The position numbers and the translations under genes are program-made. The notes below the pieces were generated by a model that worked only from the letters and a program-made list of their open reading frames with translations, had not been told where the DNA came from and did no database searches. From an uncultured Roseovarius sp. (lineage in GTDB: Bacteria > Pseudomonadota > Alphaproteobacteria > Rhodobacterales > Rhodobacteraceae), in the NCBI RefSeq assembly GCF_947489715.1, contig NZ_CANLER010000006.1:1-64000 (forward strand): a DNA stretch of 64,000 nucleotides. The letters run 5' to 3'. This document shows positions 9,083 through 18,038 of this stretch, in pieces (position 1 is the stretch's first letter; each line of letters starts with the position of its first letter).

Positions 9083-9433
9083 TCGAATGCACCCGAGGTG
9101 TGAACGCCTAAAGCCGAAATTCCATATTTTACGGGTGAACAGAGGCTCGAGCTTCAAAAGCGTCGCTCTAATCTATAGCAACCACCATAAAACACCTGTG
9201 CCCTGGGTTGTTTGAATCTCTAAACAGCGTATTACGTCGATCGCCCTCGATGGCCAAAACTATAAGTAGAACTGTCTGATTGTAGGATGGACTGACGTTA
9301 ATTCTTGCTATCGAGGAACTTCTTCCTGCAGCATCTCAGATGCACCTATCTAGGTTTTTCCAGACTATCTATTTAGATTCGACTTAGTGGAACCGGCCAT
9401 CAATGCGAGCGATGTTTACGGCAATCGACACGG
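9083..9433. other. Gene-free stretch
   Basis: About 350 bp between the ABC exporter and the convergent ureohydrolase. It is AT-richer than its surroundings. I see no ORF with homology, no RNA and no clear terminator. Confidence 0.6.
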
Positions 9434-10366
9434 CTAACCACACTCTGACTTAAGTGCGAGGCCACCAAGCGCATTTGCCGCTATTCGGGACGCTGTGATT
9501 GCGGAAGTGCCGTCTATGTCTCTTTCTGGAACAAATTCAATCATGTCAAAAGCGACGACGTTGGACTTCTTGATGACAGCATCAATCAGATCGATCGTTT
9601 GGAAATAGGAAAGCCCTCCGGGAGTCGGAGCCATTACCGCTGGCATGATACCTGAGTCGAGCGCGTCACAATCCAAGGTGATCATGCAATTCGCACCCGG
9701 TTTCAGATGCTTTAATACTGCCTCTACCCCATCGCGATGAAACGTCCGTGCGGTGACAATCTGAGCACCCCAATCCTGCGCAAGCTCCACTTCTGCTCGA
9801 CGGGCCGAACCCAATCCGCGGATTCCAACCTGAATGATGCTTTCGACATGGTCCATTTCCGACGCGCGCCGCATCGTACTGGAAAACCCCATCGGTTCGC
9901 CGCGACGCTGGTCTCGCCAATCAATATGCGCATCAATCTGTATTATTGTCAGCGGACCAAAGGTATCTAGCGCCTCAACGAATGCGATTGGGGTTGAATC
10001 GTCTCCACCAAGCATGACGGGTATCGCGCCACCTGCAACAATTTCACGCGTGGCCGAGCGGATCTGATGCCGGTTGCCCTGCCCGTCCCGGGATGAGGTC
10101 TTCAGATTACCTACATCGGCAACGGTGAAACTCCCATCGCCCAGCAACGGGCCATCCAGATCGAAATCCCAATGGTCCAGCCATCTGGCATCCTCTTCAA
10201 GCGCACGCCGCAGCGTGTCCGGCGCACTGGCATAGGGTTCATTGTCAATATCAGGGTACGGCGTACCATGCGGCGCACCAAACACCACCAGATCCGCATC
10301 AGCAGGGTCAGCGTCTTTATCCGCCCCGATGAACTGTACCGCAACGGGGTCAAACATCGATTGCAT
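9434..10366 (-). CDS. Ureohydrolase family protein (agmatinase/arginase-like)
   Basis: A 310-residue protein counted from the ATG at 10366, which follows GGAAG; an alternative TTG at 10402 adds 12 residues. Family motifs in order are 'GGDDS' (120-124), 'DAHID' (145-149) and 'DCDALD' (about 222), the binuclear Mn/Ni site of ureohydrolases. The first motif is normally GGDHS, so the usual first His ligand is Asp here. Members hydrolyse guanidino compounds (agmatine, arginine, guanidinobutyrate, guanidine) to urea. There is no polyamine gene next to it, so the substrate stays open. It is divergent from the MHYT-GGDEF-EAL gene. Confidence 0.85.
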   Translation of the reverse strand: MQSMFDPVAVQFIGADKDADPADADLVVFGAPHGTPYPDIDNEPYASAPDTLRRALEEDARWLDHWDFDLDGPLLGDGSFTVADVGNLKTSSRDGQGNRHQIRSATREIVAGGAIPVMLGGDDSTPIAFVEALDTFGPLTIIQIDAHIDWRDQRRGEPMGFSSTMRRASEMDHVESIIQVGIRGLGSARRAEVELAQDWGAQIVTARTFHRDGVEAVLKHLKPGANCMITLDCDALDSGIMPAVMAPTPGGLSYFQTIDLIDAVIKKSNVVAFDMIEFVPERDIDGTSAITASRIAANALGGLALKSECG

Positions 10367-10583
10367 CAAGGTATCGCTTCCATTCGCGTTAGTTCTGAAC
10401 AAACATGATCGGTCTGCGCGCTCGCAAAATCAAGTTCCCTATTTTCTCCGTCTCAAGCACAAGTCGTCTACTCTCAGTAACGGCCCGATTCCGTCGCCGA
10501 AACCTGCGATCACCAACCCTTCATCATCTCAGTTAACACGCTAAAAAAAACCACATACGAATTTCCAAATCCTCGGAAACACA

Positions 10584-10613
10584 GGTGGCGGCAATGAATT
10601 GCTATTGCCGCAC
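10584..10613. other. Inverted repeat in the divergent intergenic region
   Basis: GTGGCGGCAAT and ATTGCCGCAC form a stem with one bulged G and an 8-9 base loop, about 130 bp upstream of the MHYT gene. No T-run follows, so it is more likely an operator or mRNA leader structure than a terminator. The rest of 10367-10745 holds no gene. Confidence 0.4.
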
Positions 10614-10745
10614 AGCTCTCTTCAAATCACAAAACCCAAAGATTTAAATGAAATTTGAAATCTATTTTTTTCCGTGGCTATCAGTGATTTTACGCTTTCT
10701 GTGGCATCACCATGTCTTGGTTTCCGCGTTGATTTGGATGTGTTT

Positions 10746-12791
10746 ATGTATCGCGTATTTGCCTGTATCACCCAAGAGCATCACTACGGGATGCTTGTTT
10801 TAGCAGTCATCGTATGTGTTGTGGGGTCCTGCCTTTCAATTCTCCTCTCCCGGCGCATGATACACGCTTCCGACCGACGCAAACTACTTCAGTTGTCATT
10901 GACGAGTATCATTGGTGGCGCAACAATCTGGTCAACGCATTTCATCGCAATGCTAGCCTATGATCCGGGCTTTGATCACGGGTACGAGGTTGTTTTCACG
11001 TCGATTTCATTGGCCGTTGCGATCTTAGGCCTGTTAATTTCAAATGCGATTTTGGCCATTGGTAAGCGTGGACCCTATCATTTGATTGGTGGTGCTTTCT
11101 TCGGGCTTTCTGTTTCCGCGATGCATTACTTGGGTATGTCAGCCTATCTCCTCCCCGGGGAGATTATATGGGAATTGGACAGACAACTGATATCTGTGGG
11201 TCTGGGTGCCTTCCTCGGCGCCATCTCGTATCATCGCATCGCGCGACCTTATACCCGTTATTGCTGGTTAGGAGGGACCGTTTTGATGGTCGCCGCCATT
11301 TGTGTTATGCATTTCACCGGAATGTCGGCATTCACGGTCTTGCTGGACTCAGCTTATCAAGTACCGCCCATGGCCATTTCCGATGAAAATCTCGCAATGC
11401 TGATCATGGCCGTAACTGGCGTTATTTTCATTATCGGGTTCGCTTCGTTCAGCATCGAAATCAATATCGAACATGAGACACGAGGCCAATTGAAACACGC
11501 AGCGCTGCACGATCCCTTGACCGGATTACCCAACCGGATGCAACTCACACAAAAAATGGCCGCAATCGCGAAACGCCTGGAAGAGGCGGAAACGGAAAAA
11601 GTCGCGGTACTTACCATTGACCTGAACCTCTTCAAGCAAGTCAATGACCTTCATGGGCACGCGGTCGGCGATACGGTACTTACGACCATTGCTGCCCGTC
11701 TGTCGCAAAATCTGGAAGCAGATGAATTTATTGCACGCACAGGCGGCGATGAATTCGTTGCATTGAAACGAGATTTTCGTCGGGTGGATCAGGTCAATGC
11801 TTTCGCAGAAAGACTACATGCCCTTATTGTCGAACCAATCGATACTGCAACGATTTCGGTAACCGTCGGTGCGTCAATAGGGATCGCCACCAGTATTGGC
11901 GAGGGTCGCGAATTGGATAAGCTGCTGCATAAATCAGACCTCGCAATGTATCGTGCCAAATCAGAACCGGAATGCCACATTTGCCTGTTCACTGCCGAGA
12001 TCGACCAGCAAAGTCATGATCGTTTGGTACTGATTAATGATCTGCGAAATGCGTTAGAAAACGATCAGTTTGAATTGGTCTACCAGTTACAAAACAATCT
12101 CAACTCTTTGGAACCGACGGGTTTTGAGGTGCTTTTGCGATGGAACCATCCAGACCGTGGGCGTATTCCGCCTGACGAATTCATACCGATTGCCGAAGAA
12201 ACCGGTTTGATCCGCGATATAGGGCTTTGGGTCCTGCGCACAGCCTGCCAAGAAGCTTCGGATTGGGCAGATTCATATAATGTCGCGGTGAATGTCGCCC
12301 CGCAACAACTTGTCCAACCTTCCTTCGTTGAACATGTTGCCGATATCCTTATGGAAAGCAGATTGCCCCCCGAACGTCTTGAACTCGAAATCACTGAAGC
12401 AAGTATTATTGACGATCAGGCGCATACTCTTAAGGTCATGCACCGTTTGAAGGGTATGGGCATTCGCATTGCCATGGATGATTTTGGCACCGGATATTCG
12501 TCCTTAGCAACTTTGCAGGCTTTTCCTTTTGACAAAATCAAGATCGACAGAAGCTTCGTTCGGGACGTGCACCACAACGATCAACGCGCCGCGATCGTGC
12601 GGTCAACTTTGCTTTTGGGTGCAGCGTTGGAGATTCCGGTGCTGGCCGAAGGTGTCGAATTACAAGACGAGCTTGACTTTCTCAGATCAGAAAAATGCAA
12701 TGCTGTGCAGGGGTTCTATTTCGGGCAACCTCTAAGCCGGGACGAAATGCGAAAATTTGTTACCGCATCCAAGCAAAGCAAGGCGTCTTAA
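10746..12791 (+). CDS. MHYT-GGDEF-EAL cyclic-di-GMP signalling protein
   Basis: A 681-residue protein; ATG 10746 opens the conserved 'MYRVFACITQEH' start of MHYT proteins, while GTG 10674 would add 24 unconserved residues. Seven membrane helices in residues 10-240 carry the three MHYT-type His-Met motifs ('THFIAM', 'MHYLGM', 'MHFTGM'), proposed to bind copper for sensing O2, CO or NO. The GGDEF domain (about 265-420) has an intact 'GGDEF' active site. The EAL domain (about 435-680) has 'EVL' for EAL, but keeps 'DDFGTGYSS' and 'VLAEGVE', so phosphodiesterase activity is possible. It acts at the inner membrane and sets c-di-GMP level. Confidence 0.92.
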   Translation: MYRVFACITQEHHYGMLVLAVIVCVVGSCLSILLSRRMIHASDRRKLLQLSLTSIIGGATIWSTHFIAMLAYDPGFDHGYEVVFTSISLAVAILGLLISNAILAIGKRGPYHLIGGAFFGLSVSAMHYLGMSAYLLPGEIIWELDRQLISVGLGAFLGAISYHRIARPYTRYCWLGGTVLMVAAICVMHFTGMSAFTVLLDSAYQVPPMAISDENLAMLIMAVTGVIFIIGFASFSIEINIEHETRGQLKHAALHDPLTGLPNRMQLTQKMAAIAKRLEEAETEKVAVLTIDLNLFKQVNDLHGHAVGDTVLTTIAARLSQNLEADEFIARTGGDEFVALKRDFRRVDQVNAFAERLHALIVEPIDTATISVTVGASIGIATSIGEGRELDKLLHKSDLAMYRAKSEPECHICLFTAEIDQQSHDRLVLINDLRNALENDQFELVYQLQNNLNSLEPTGFEVLLRWNHPDRGRIPPDEFIPIAEETGLIRDIGLWVLRTACQEASDWADSYNVAVNVAPQQLVQPSFVEHVADILMESRLPPERLELEITEASIIDDQAHTLKVMHRLKGMGIRIAMDDFGTGYSSLATLQAFPFDKIKIDRSFVRDVHHNDQRAAIVRSTLLLGAALEIPVLAEGVELQDELDFLRSEKCNAVQGFYFGQPLSRDEMRKFVTASKQSKAS

Positions 12792-12886
12792 TAGTCTGGC
12801 GTATATGCCAAATCTACACAGGATCTACGCTGCTAACGTGCGATTTCGCGACCTGCCTGTGATAATGTGCTTATCACACTAAACCC

Positions 12887-13008
12887 TGAACCGCCCTATC
12901 GGGCGGTCCAATATGAACGTTAGGGCATGGTCGGCCTGGGTTCCATTAGGATGATGGTTTCTGGGGCTGGAGGGCGGTAGCCCAGTGCACTTTGTGGTCT
13001 CTTGGTGT
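12887..13008 (-). mobile_element. IS3-family remnant (transposase C-terminal tail and right end)
   Basis: On the minus strand a frame different from that of the cytidine deaminase reads 'DTKRPQSALGYRPPAPETI', the hallmark C-terminus of IS3-family OrfB integrases, and ends with a stop at about 12923. The terminal TGAACCGCCC-type sequence at 12887 looks like the IS right inverted repeat. Everything upstream of the tail is gone. The junction with the deaminase gene is near 13008. Confidence 0.7.
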
Positions 13009-13260
13009 CGGTGGATTGATGACGCAAACTGCACTAAGCCCATGAAGTCCTCGCATCAACGTACCGCTGATGGCAGAACATTCGGCGCAAATTGCTGCGC
13101 CGAAGCTGGTATTCTCGATATTGGTTCTTCTATGTGTGCCTCCGTCACCCATCATTACTGCGCAGCCAGTTTTGAATTCGGAGTAGCAGGAAAAAGCATC
13201 GGGCATAGCTTTCTGTATTTCAGCGAACAATCCCGCAATGTCATCTTCTGTGAGGCTCAT
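12946..13260 (-). pseudogene. Cytidine deaminase, 3' end replaced by IS3 remnant
   Basis: The first about 80 residues are cytidine deaminase-like: 'CYSEFKTGCAV', then 'NIENTSFGAAICAECSAI' with the CAE motif (first zinc Cys and catalytic Glu). The family continues with a PCGxCRQ motif that supplies two more zinc ligands; here the frame runs into IS3 DNA and ends after 104 residues, against about 130 in the family. It should not be functional. It lies beside a nucleoside-type uptake and kinase operon, which fits its former role in pyrimidine nucleoside salvage. Confidence 0.75.
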
Positions 13261-13426
13261 CTTTGATCTTTAGCTCTTCCAAACTGCAAAAAAGTCACAA
13301 GCCGCAAAACCAAGCGTGCCTATCAAACCGGCAGATCAGGAAGGTGCGTGGTTGCCGACAGTTCTCGGTCGCAATCGGACAGAAGGCTCGCTAAGCTTAT
13401 ACAAAGACACAGCAAAGCTTTGCATC

Positions 13427-14293
13427 ATGATACTCAATTTCGGCTCTATCAATCTGGATCTTGTATACCGTGTCGCTCACTTGCCAAAGCCTGGTGAAAC
13501 GCTGGCAAGCACATCGTTTGCGCGTTTCTTGGGCGGCAAGGGGATCAACCAATCCATTGCCGCAGCGCGGTCCGGCGGCGCCATCCGCCACATCGGATGT
13601 CTTGGCCCGGATGGCAAGTGGCTGGGTGAACAGATTGCTCATTTCGGCCTGTCCTTGGATGAAATTACCCAAGTAGATGTCCCAACAGGTCATGCGGTAA
13701 TTTTCGTTGATGATACTGCAGAGAACCAGATCGTCCTGTTTGGTGGTTCTAATCTGGCATTCACCAAAAACCAGATTGAACAAGCATTAAACACCGCAAG
13801 AAGGGGCGATTGGGTATTGCTACAAAATGAGACAAACCTGGTCTCCTACATCGCGCAGGAAGCGAGAGCACGTGGTTTGAAAGTTGCATATTCCGCAGCT
13901 CCCTTTGATGCTAACGCCGTCCGCGACCTGCTTGACCAGATCAACCTTCTTGCGCTGAACGAAGGGGAGGCGGCAGCCATTGCCCAAAACATCGGCCATC
14001 ATCCTGCAGAACTCAATATTGACCATGTGTTGATTACAAAAGGGGAGCGCGGCGCAGAGTTGCATTCCGGCGGAGAGATTTTGCATCAGGACAGTGTTAA
14101 GGTCGAAGCAATCGACACAACCGGTGCTGGTGATACTTTTCTGGGGGCATTCATGGCACGTTTTGTCGATGGCAAAGCCGATGAAGCGCTGGCTTTTGCA
14201 GCAGGTGCGGCGGCATTGCAAGTCACGAAACAAGGTGCCGCCGCAGCGATCCCTTGTGCCGAAGAAGTTGAGGCATTTTTGCGCAATGCTTAA
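13427..14293 (+). CDS. PfkB-family (ribokinase-like) carbohydrate/nucleoside kinase
   Basis: A 288-residue protein from ATG 13427, where the fold starts ('ILNFGSINLDLVYRV'). It has the N-terminal Gly-Gly sugar-binding signature ('RFLGGKGINQSIAAARSG') and the C-terminal PfkB signature with anion hole and catalytic Asp ('DTTGAGDTFLGAF'). Family members phosphorylate ribose, other sugars or nucleosides. It leads a row of same-strand genes for a 2-oxoglutarate oxygenase and a BMP-type nucleoside ABC importer, so ribose or a nucleoside is the likely substrate (inference). Confidence 0.85.
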   Translation: MILNFGSINLDLVYRVAHLPKPGETLASTSFARFLGGKGINQSIAAARSGGAIRHIGCLGPDGKWLGEQIAHFGLSLDEITQVDVPTGHAVIFVDDTAENQIVLFGGSNLAFTKNQIEQALNTARRGDWVLLQNETNLVSYIAQEARARGLKVAYSAAPFDANAVRDLLDQINLLALNEGEAAAIAQNIGHHPAELNIDHVLITKGERGAELHSGGEILHQDSVKVEAIDTTGAGDTFLGAFMARFVDGKADEALAFAAGAAALQVTKQGAAAAIPCAEEVEAFLRNA

Positions 14294-14563
14294 GTTTCTA
14301 TTTGTTAATAATACGAGCCTGGATGCTGTAATCGCTGTCTAGGACGTGGACAAGCGCATCGATGCTACAACCGACGAACAGCCCCATTTTAAGCTTGAAC
14401 AGCTTGGTCTTGCGGTTATCGTTCTCGGGGCGTGCAGAACTAGCTCTTCGCGCTGATTACCCTTATTCGTGCTGGCAAGGTTGTAATGGGCACGAATACC
14501 AAGGCGACTATGGAACGTTTCTGCCAGTCACCGGAACCGGCACCACAGGAAAGGACCTCAGAT

Positions 14564-15406
14564 ATGGCCGAATTCGAAGTTCTTGCAGTCAGCCCAAAAG
14601 AGCCGGACGCAGCGGAACGTTTTGCTAAGTCGCTGCGCGAAACGGGTTTTGCCGTGATCAAGGACCATGACATCGACATGTCCGAAATCCAGGCAATGTA
14701 CGATACCTGGTCGGGCTATTTTGCAAAAGATGATAAACTGGACGACGCCACACCGACAGGCGATCCGTCCGGATATTTTGGATACAAATCCGAAAACGCA
14801 AAGGGCCGCGCGCAAAAAGACCTGAAAGAATTTTACCACGTCTATCAGTCACGCGAAGTCCCGGCCGATTGCGAGGCCGTTACCCGAACGTTCCACGCCA
14901 GCCTCATTGGCCTGGGCGAAATGCTGTTGGGGTGGCTTGATCAGGTCTCGCCACCCGAGGTAACTGAAAAATTGTCGATGCCTTTCACCGGGATGGTTGA
15001 GGGATCACAGGATCACCTCCTGCGCGTCCTCCATTACCCCCCCCTTCCCGACGATGTAGAACCGGGAGAAGTGCGGGCAGCGGCTCATGGCGACATCAAC
15101 CTTATCACCTTGCTGGTGACCGGGTCGGAACCCGGCCTACAAGCGCAAGACGTGAATGGCACTTGGCATGACATTCCCTGCGGGACCGGTTACATCAACG
15201 TTAATGCTGGTGACATGCTGGAACAGGCAAGCCGAAATTACTATCCGTCCACGGTGCACCGGGTGATCAATCCCCCAAAGCAAAAGAACCAATCCCGCTA
15301 CTCCCTGCCCCTTTTCATGCACCCAAGACCAGACGTTCAACTGGCCAAGCAAACGGCGGGCGAGTTTCTTCAGGAACGTCTGAAGGAAATTGGGCAAGGC
15401 GGCTGA
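14564..15406 (+). CDS. 2-oxoglutarate/Fe(II)-dependent oxygenase, isopenicillin N synthase family
   Basis: A 280-residue protein; ATG 14564 follows AAGGAC. Non-haem iron ligands are His175 and Asp177 ('HGDINLITLL') and His232 ('STVHRVINPP'), and the 2-oxoglutarate-binding R-x-S is in 'QSRYSLPLF'. The N-terminal DIOX_N-type domain is present ('GFAVIKDHDID'). This fold includes enzymes that hydroxylate thymine and deoxynucleosides. Its place between a PfkB kinase and a nucleoside-type ABC importer suggests oxidation of an imported base or nucleoside, but that is inference. The 270 bp upstream contain broken coding-like DNA that I cannot assign. Confidence 0.88.
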   Translation: MAEFEVLAVSPKEPDAAERFAKSLRETGFAVIKDHDIDMSEIQAMYDTWSGYFAKDDKLDDATPTGDPSGYFGYKSENAKGRAQKDLKEFYHVYQSREVPADCEAVTRTFHASLIGLGEMLLGWLDQVSPPEVTEKLSMPFTGMVEGSQDHLLRVLHYPPLPDDVEPGEVRAAAHGDINLITLLVTGSEPGLQAQDVNGTWHDIPCGTGYINVNAGDMLEQASRNYYPSTVHRVINPPKQKNQSRYSLPLFMHPRPDVQLAKQTAGEFLQERLKEIGQGG

Positions 15407-15457
15407 AACAAAAAAATCGGGCCATGCAGGACCCATCAATCAACAAGGAGTGTTAAA

Positions 15458-16462
15458 ATGAGAAAACCCCTGACCGCCATTCTGGCCGCAACGATCGCAG
15501 CGGCTGCGAACATCGCGCTGGCCGCCGATTTCAAACCTGCCGTAATCTATGACATGGGCGGCAAATTCGACGAATCTTTCAATGAAGGTGTCTATAACGG
15601 CATCAAACGATTCACCGATGAAACCGGTGTTGAAGTAATGGAATTTGAAGTCACCAACGAAGCGCAGCGCCAGCAGGCGATGGAACGTATGGTACAACGC
15701 GGAGCAACGGTCGTGCTTGGGGTCGGGTTTGCTCAGGCGGATGCGATCAATGCAGTGGCCGGTGCGAATCCGGACGTCAATTTCTCGATCATTGATGTGA
15801 ATTGGTTGGATCAACCCAACCTCCGTCAATATGCCTTCAAAGAGCAGGAAGGTTCGTATCTTGTAGGTATCGCAGCGGCGATGGCCTCGGAATCCGGCAC
15901 TGTCGGCTTTGTCGGAGGAATGGACATACCTCTGATCCGTGCTTTCGCCTGCGGTTACAAACAAGGTGCTAAATCGGCCAGCGCCGACATAACAGTTCTC
16001 GAAAACATGACCGGCACAACGCCAGCGGCATGGAACGACCCCGCGAAAGGGGCAGAACTTACGCAAAGCCAGATCGACCGCGGTGCCGATGTTGTCTATC
16101 AGGCTGCGGGGGGTACAGGTGTTGGTGTCATCCAGGCTGCGGCAGATGCCGACAAACTGGCGATTGGTGTCGATTCCAACCAGAACCATATGGCGCCAGG
16201 CAATGTTCTGACATCAATGTTGAAACGTGTCGATGTGGCCGCTTATGAAACCATGAAAGACGCCATGTCCGGTGACTTCGAAACAGGCATCCGTAATTTG
16301 GGCATTGCAGAGGATGGTGTAAGTTGGTCGCTTGATGAACATAACGCCGCGCTGATCACCGATGAGATGAAAGCCGCACTGGAAATGGCCTCGGACAAGA
16401 TCAAATCCGGCGAAATCGTGGTGCATGATTACCGCTCGGATAGCAGCTGCCCGACGGACTGA
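15458..16462 (+). CDS. BMP-family ABC transporter substrate-binding protein
   Basis: A 334-residue periplasmic protein with a strong ribosome-binding site (AAGGAG). The signal peptide is residues 1-23, cut after 'NIALA'. The mature protein starts 'ADFKPAVIYDMGGKFDESFNEGVYNGI', the classic BMP/PnrA fold that binds purine nucleosides in several bacteria. The hinge and ligand segments 'GVGFAQADAI', 'GFVGGMDIPLIRAF' and 'GVIQAAADADKLAIGVDSNQ' are intact. It is followed by its ATPase and two permeases, so the importer is complete. Confidence 0.92.
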   Translation: MRKPLTAILAATIAAAANIALAADFKPAVIYDMGGKFDESFNEGVYNGIKRFTDETGVEVMEFEVTNEAQRQQAMERMVQRGATVVLGVGFAQADAINAVAGANPDVNFSIIDVNWLDQPNLRQYAFKEQEGSYLVGIAAAMASESGTVGFVGGMDIPLIRAFACGYKQGAKSASADITVLENMTGTTPAAWNDPAKGAELTQSQIDRGADVVYQAAGGTGVGVIQAAADADKLAIGVDSNQNHMAPGNVLTSMLKRVDVAAYETMKDAMSGDFETGIRNLGIAEDGVSWSLDEHNAALITDEMKAALEMASDKIKSGEIVVHDYRSDSSCPTD

Positions 16463-16469
16463 TCGAGAA

Positions 16470-18038
16470 ATGCCGTTTGAAGAAAAGATCGGGAGCGGCG
16501 CGTCCGCTCCTCTCGCGCTGGAATTGAGGGGGGTCAGTAAATCCTTTGGACTGATCCTTGCCAACCGCAACATCAATCTGGCGATCCGTCCCGGCACGAT
16601 CCACGGGATTATCGGCGAAAACGGCGCCGGTAAATCGACCTTGATGAACATCGTTTATGGTATGCATACTCGCGATGAAGGCGAAATACTTGTAGCGGGC
16701 GCATCGGTTGACATGCGTTCCTCAGCAGATGCCATCAGTCACGGTATTGGCATGGTTCACCAGCATTTCATGCTTGTCCCGACCTTTACCGTGCTTGAAA
16801 ACGTGATGCTGGGCACCGAGGGTGGCATGCTGTTGCGCGAAGGACGGCAAGCAGCGCGTGCACGGATCGTTGAGCTGTCTGAGCAATATAATCTGGTTAT
16901 TAATCCCGACGCACTGGTGCGTGACCTCAATGTCGGACAACGCCAGCGGGTTGAAATCATCAAGGCACTCAAGGGCGGCGCCAATATCCTGATCCTGGAT
17001 GAACCCACCGGCGTGCTGACACCGCAAGAAGCCGAACAGCTTTTTGAAATCCTCAAGGTGCTGCGTGATCAGGGTGTTTCAGTACTGTTGATCACACACA
17101 AACTGGCCGAGATCATGGATATCACCGATGCGGTCGACATCATGCGCCAGGGCGAAATCGTGGGCCATCGCAAGACGTCCGAAACCTCACCCGCGGAGTT
17201 GGCCGAGCTGATGGTCGGGCGCAAGGTATTGCTGGAGGTCGAACGCACCGCTACGTCGCCCAGTGAGGTGCGATTTTCCGCCACCAACCTCGGTTACACC
17301 AACTCTCTGGGCGTGGTTGAATTGCAAGACATTAACTTTGAGGTGCGCGCCGGTGAGATTCTCGGCGTGGCGGGTGTTTCGGGCAACGGGCAGACGCAAT
17401 TGATGGAGGTTCTTGCCGGGATGCGCCACCTGACCGCCGGGTCGATCAACATTCTTGGCACCAACGTAACATCATCAACCGTCACCAACCCGCGCATCAT
17501 TCGCGATCTTGGCCTGCGCCACATCCCCGAGGACCGCCATAAGCACGGTTTAATTTTACATTTTGAGGCCCGCGAGAACATGATTTTAGGGCTTCAGGAT
17601 AGTGATCTGGCAGGATCCGGTTTCTTGATGGATCAGGCTGCTATCGAAACCAATTGTCGCGAAAAGATGCAGGATTACGATGTGCGCCCCTCTGAGCCGA
17701 GCCATTTCGCCAAGAACTTTTCTGGCGGGAATCAGCAAAAGATCGTCATCGCGCGCGAATTCTCAGCCAACCCGGTGGTCTTGCTGGTGGGGCAACCAAC
17801 TCGTGGCGTTGATGTAGGTGCCATTGAATTCATTCACAAACAGCTTCTGGAACTCAAGGACGCGGGCTGCGCAATCCTTCTCGTCAGCGTTGAGTTGGAC
17901 GAGATCATGTCACTCTCAGACCGGATCATGGTGCTGTGCGACGGCAAGAATGTGGGCATACTTCCCCGAGAAGAGGTTGACAGGCAGACGCTGGGATTGA
18001 TGATGGCCGGGCAAAAGCGTGAAGAGGCGCTCGCATGA
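16470..18038 (+). CDS. Nucleoside-type ABC importer ATPase (two fused ATP-binding domains)
   Basis: A 522-residue protein with two RbsA/NupO-like nucleotide-binding domains. The first has Walker A 'GENGAGKST', signature 'LNVGQRQRVEI' and Walker B 'ILILDEPT'. The second has Walker A-like 'GVSGNGQTQ', signature 'FSGGNQQK' and an atypical Walker B, 'VVLLVGQPTRGVD', with Gln for the catalytic Glu, which is usual for this family. The start is ATG 16470, 7 bp after the BMP gene. The stop overlaps the next start (ATGA), so translation is coupled with the permease. Confidence 0.92.
   Translation: MPFEEKIGSGASAPLALELRGVSKSFGLILANRNINLAIRPGTIHGIIGENGAGKSTLMNIVYGMHTRDEGEILVAGASVDMRSSADAISHGIGMVHQHFMLVPTFTVLENVMLGTEGGMLLREGRQAARARIVELSEQYNLVINPDALVRDLNVGQRQRVEIIKALKGGANILILDEPTGVLTPQEAEQLFEILKVLRDQGVSVLLITHKLAEIMDITDAVDIMRQGEIVGHRKTSETSPAELAELMVGRKVLLEVERTATSPSEVRFSATNLGYTNSLGVVELQDINFEVRAGEILGVAGVSGNGQTQLMEVLAGMRHLTAGSINILGTNVTSSTVTNPRIIRDLGLRHIPEDRHKHGLILHFEARENMILGLQDSDLAGSGFLMDQAAIETNCREKMQDYDVRPSEPSHFAKNFSGGNQQKIVIAREFSANPVVLLVGQPTRGVDVGAIEFIHKQLLELKDAGCAILLVSVELDEIMSLSDRIMVLCDGKNVGILPREEVDRQTLGLMMAGQKREEALA

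Noticed and set aside
14294-14563. A gene between the PfkB kinase and the oxygenase
   Set aside because: Coding-like pieces in two frames are broken by stops and match nothing I recognise; at most decayed DNA.
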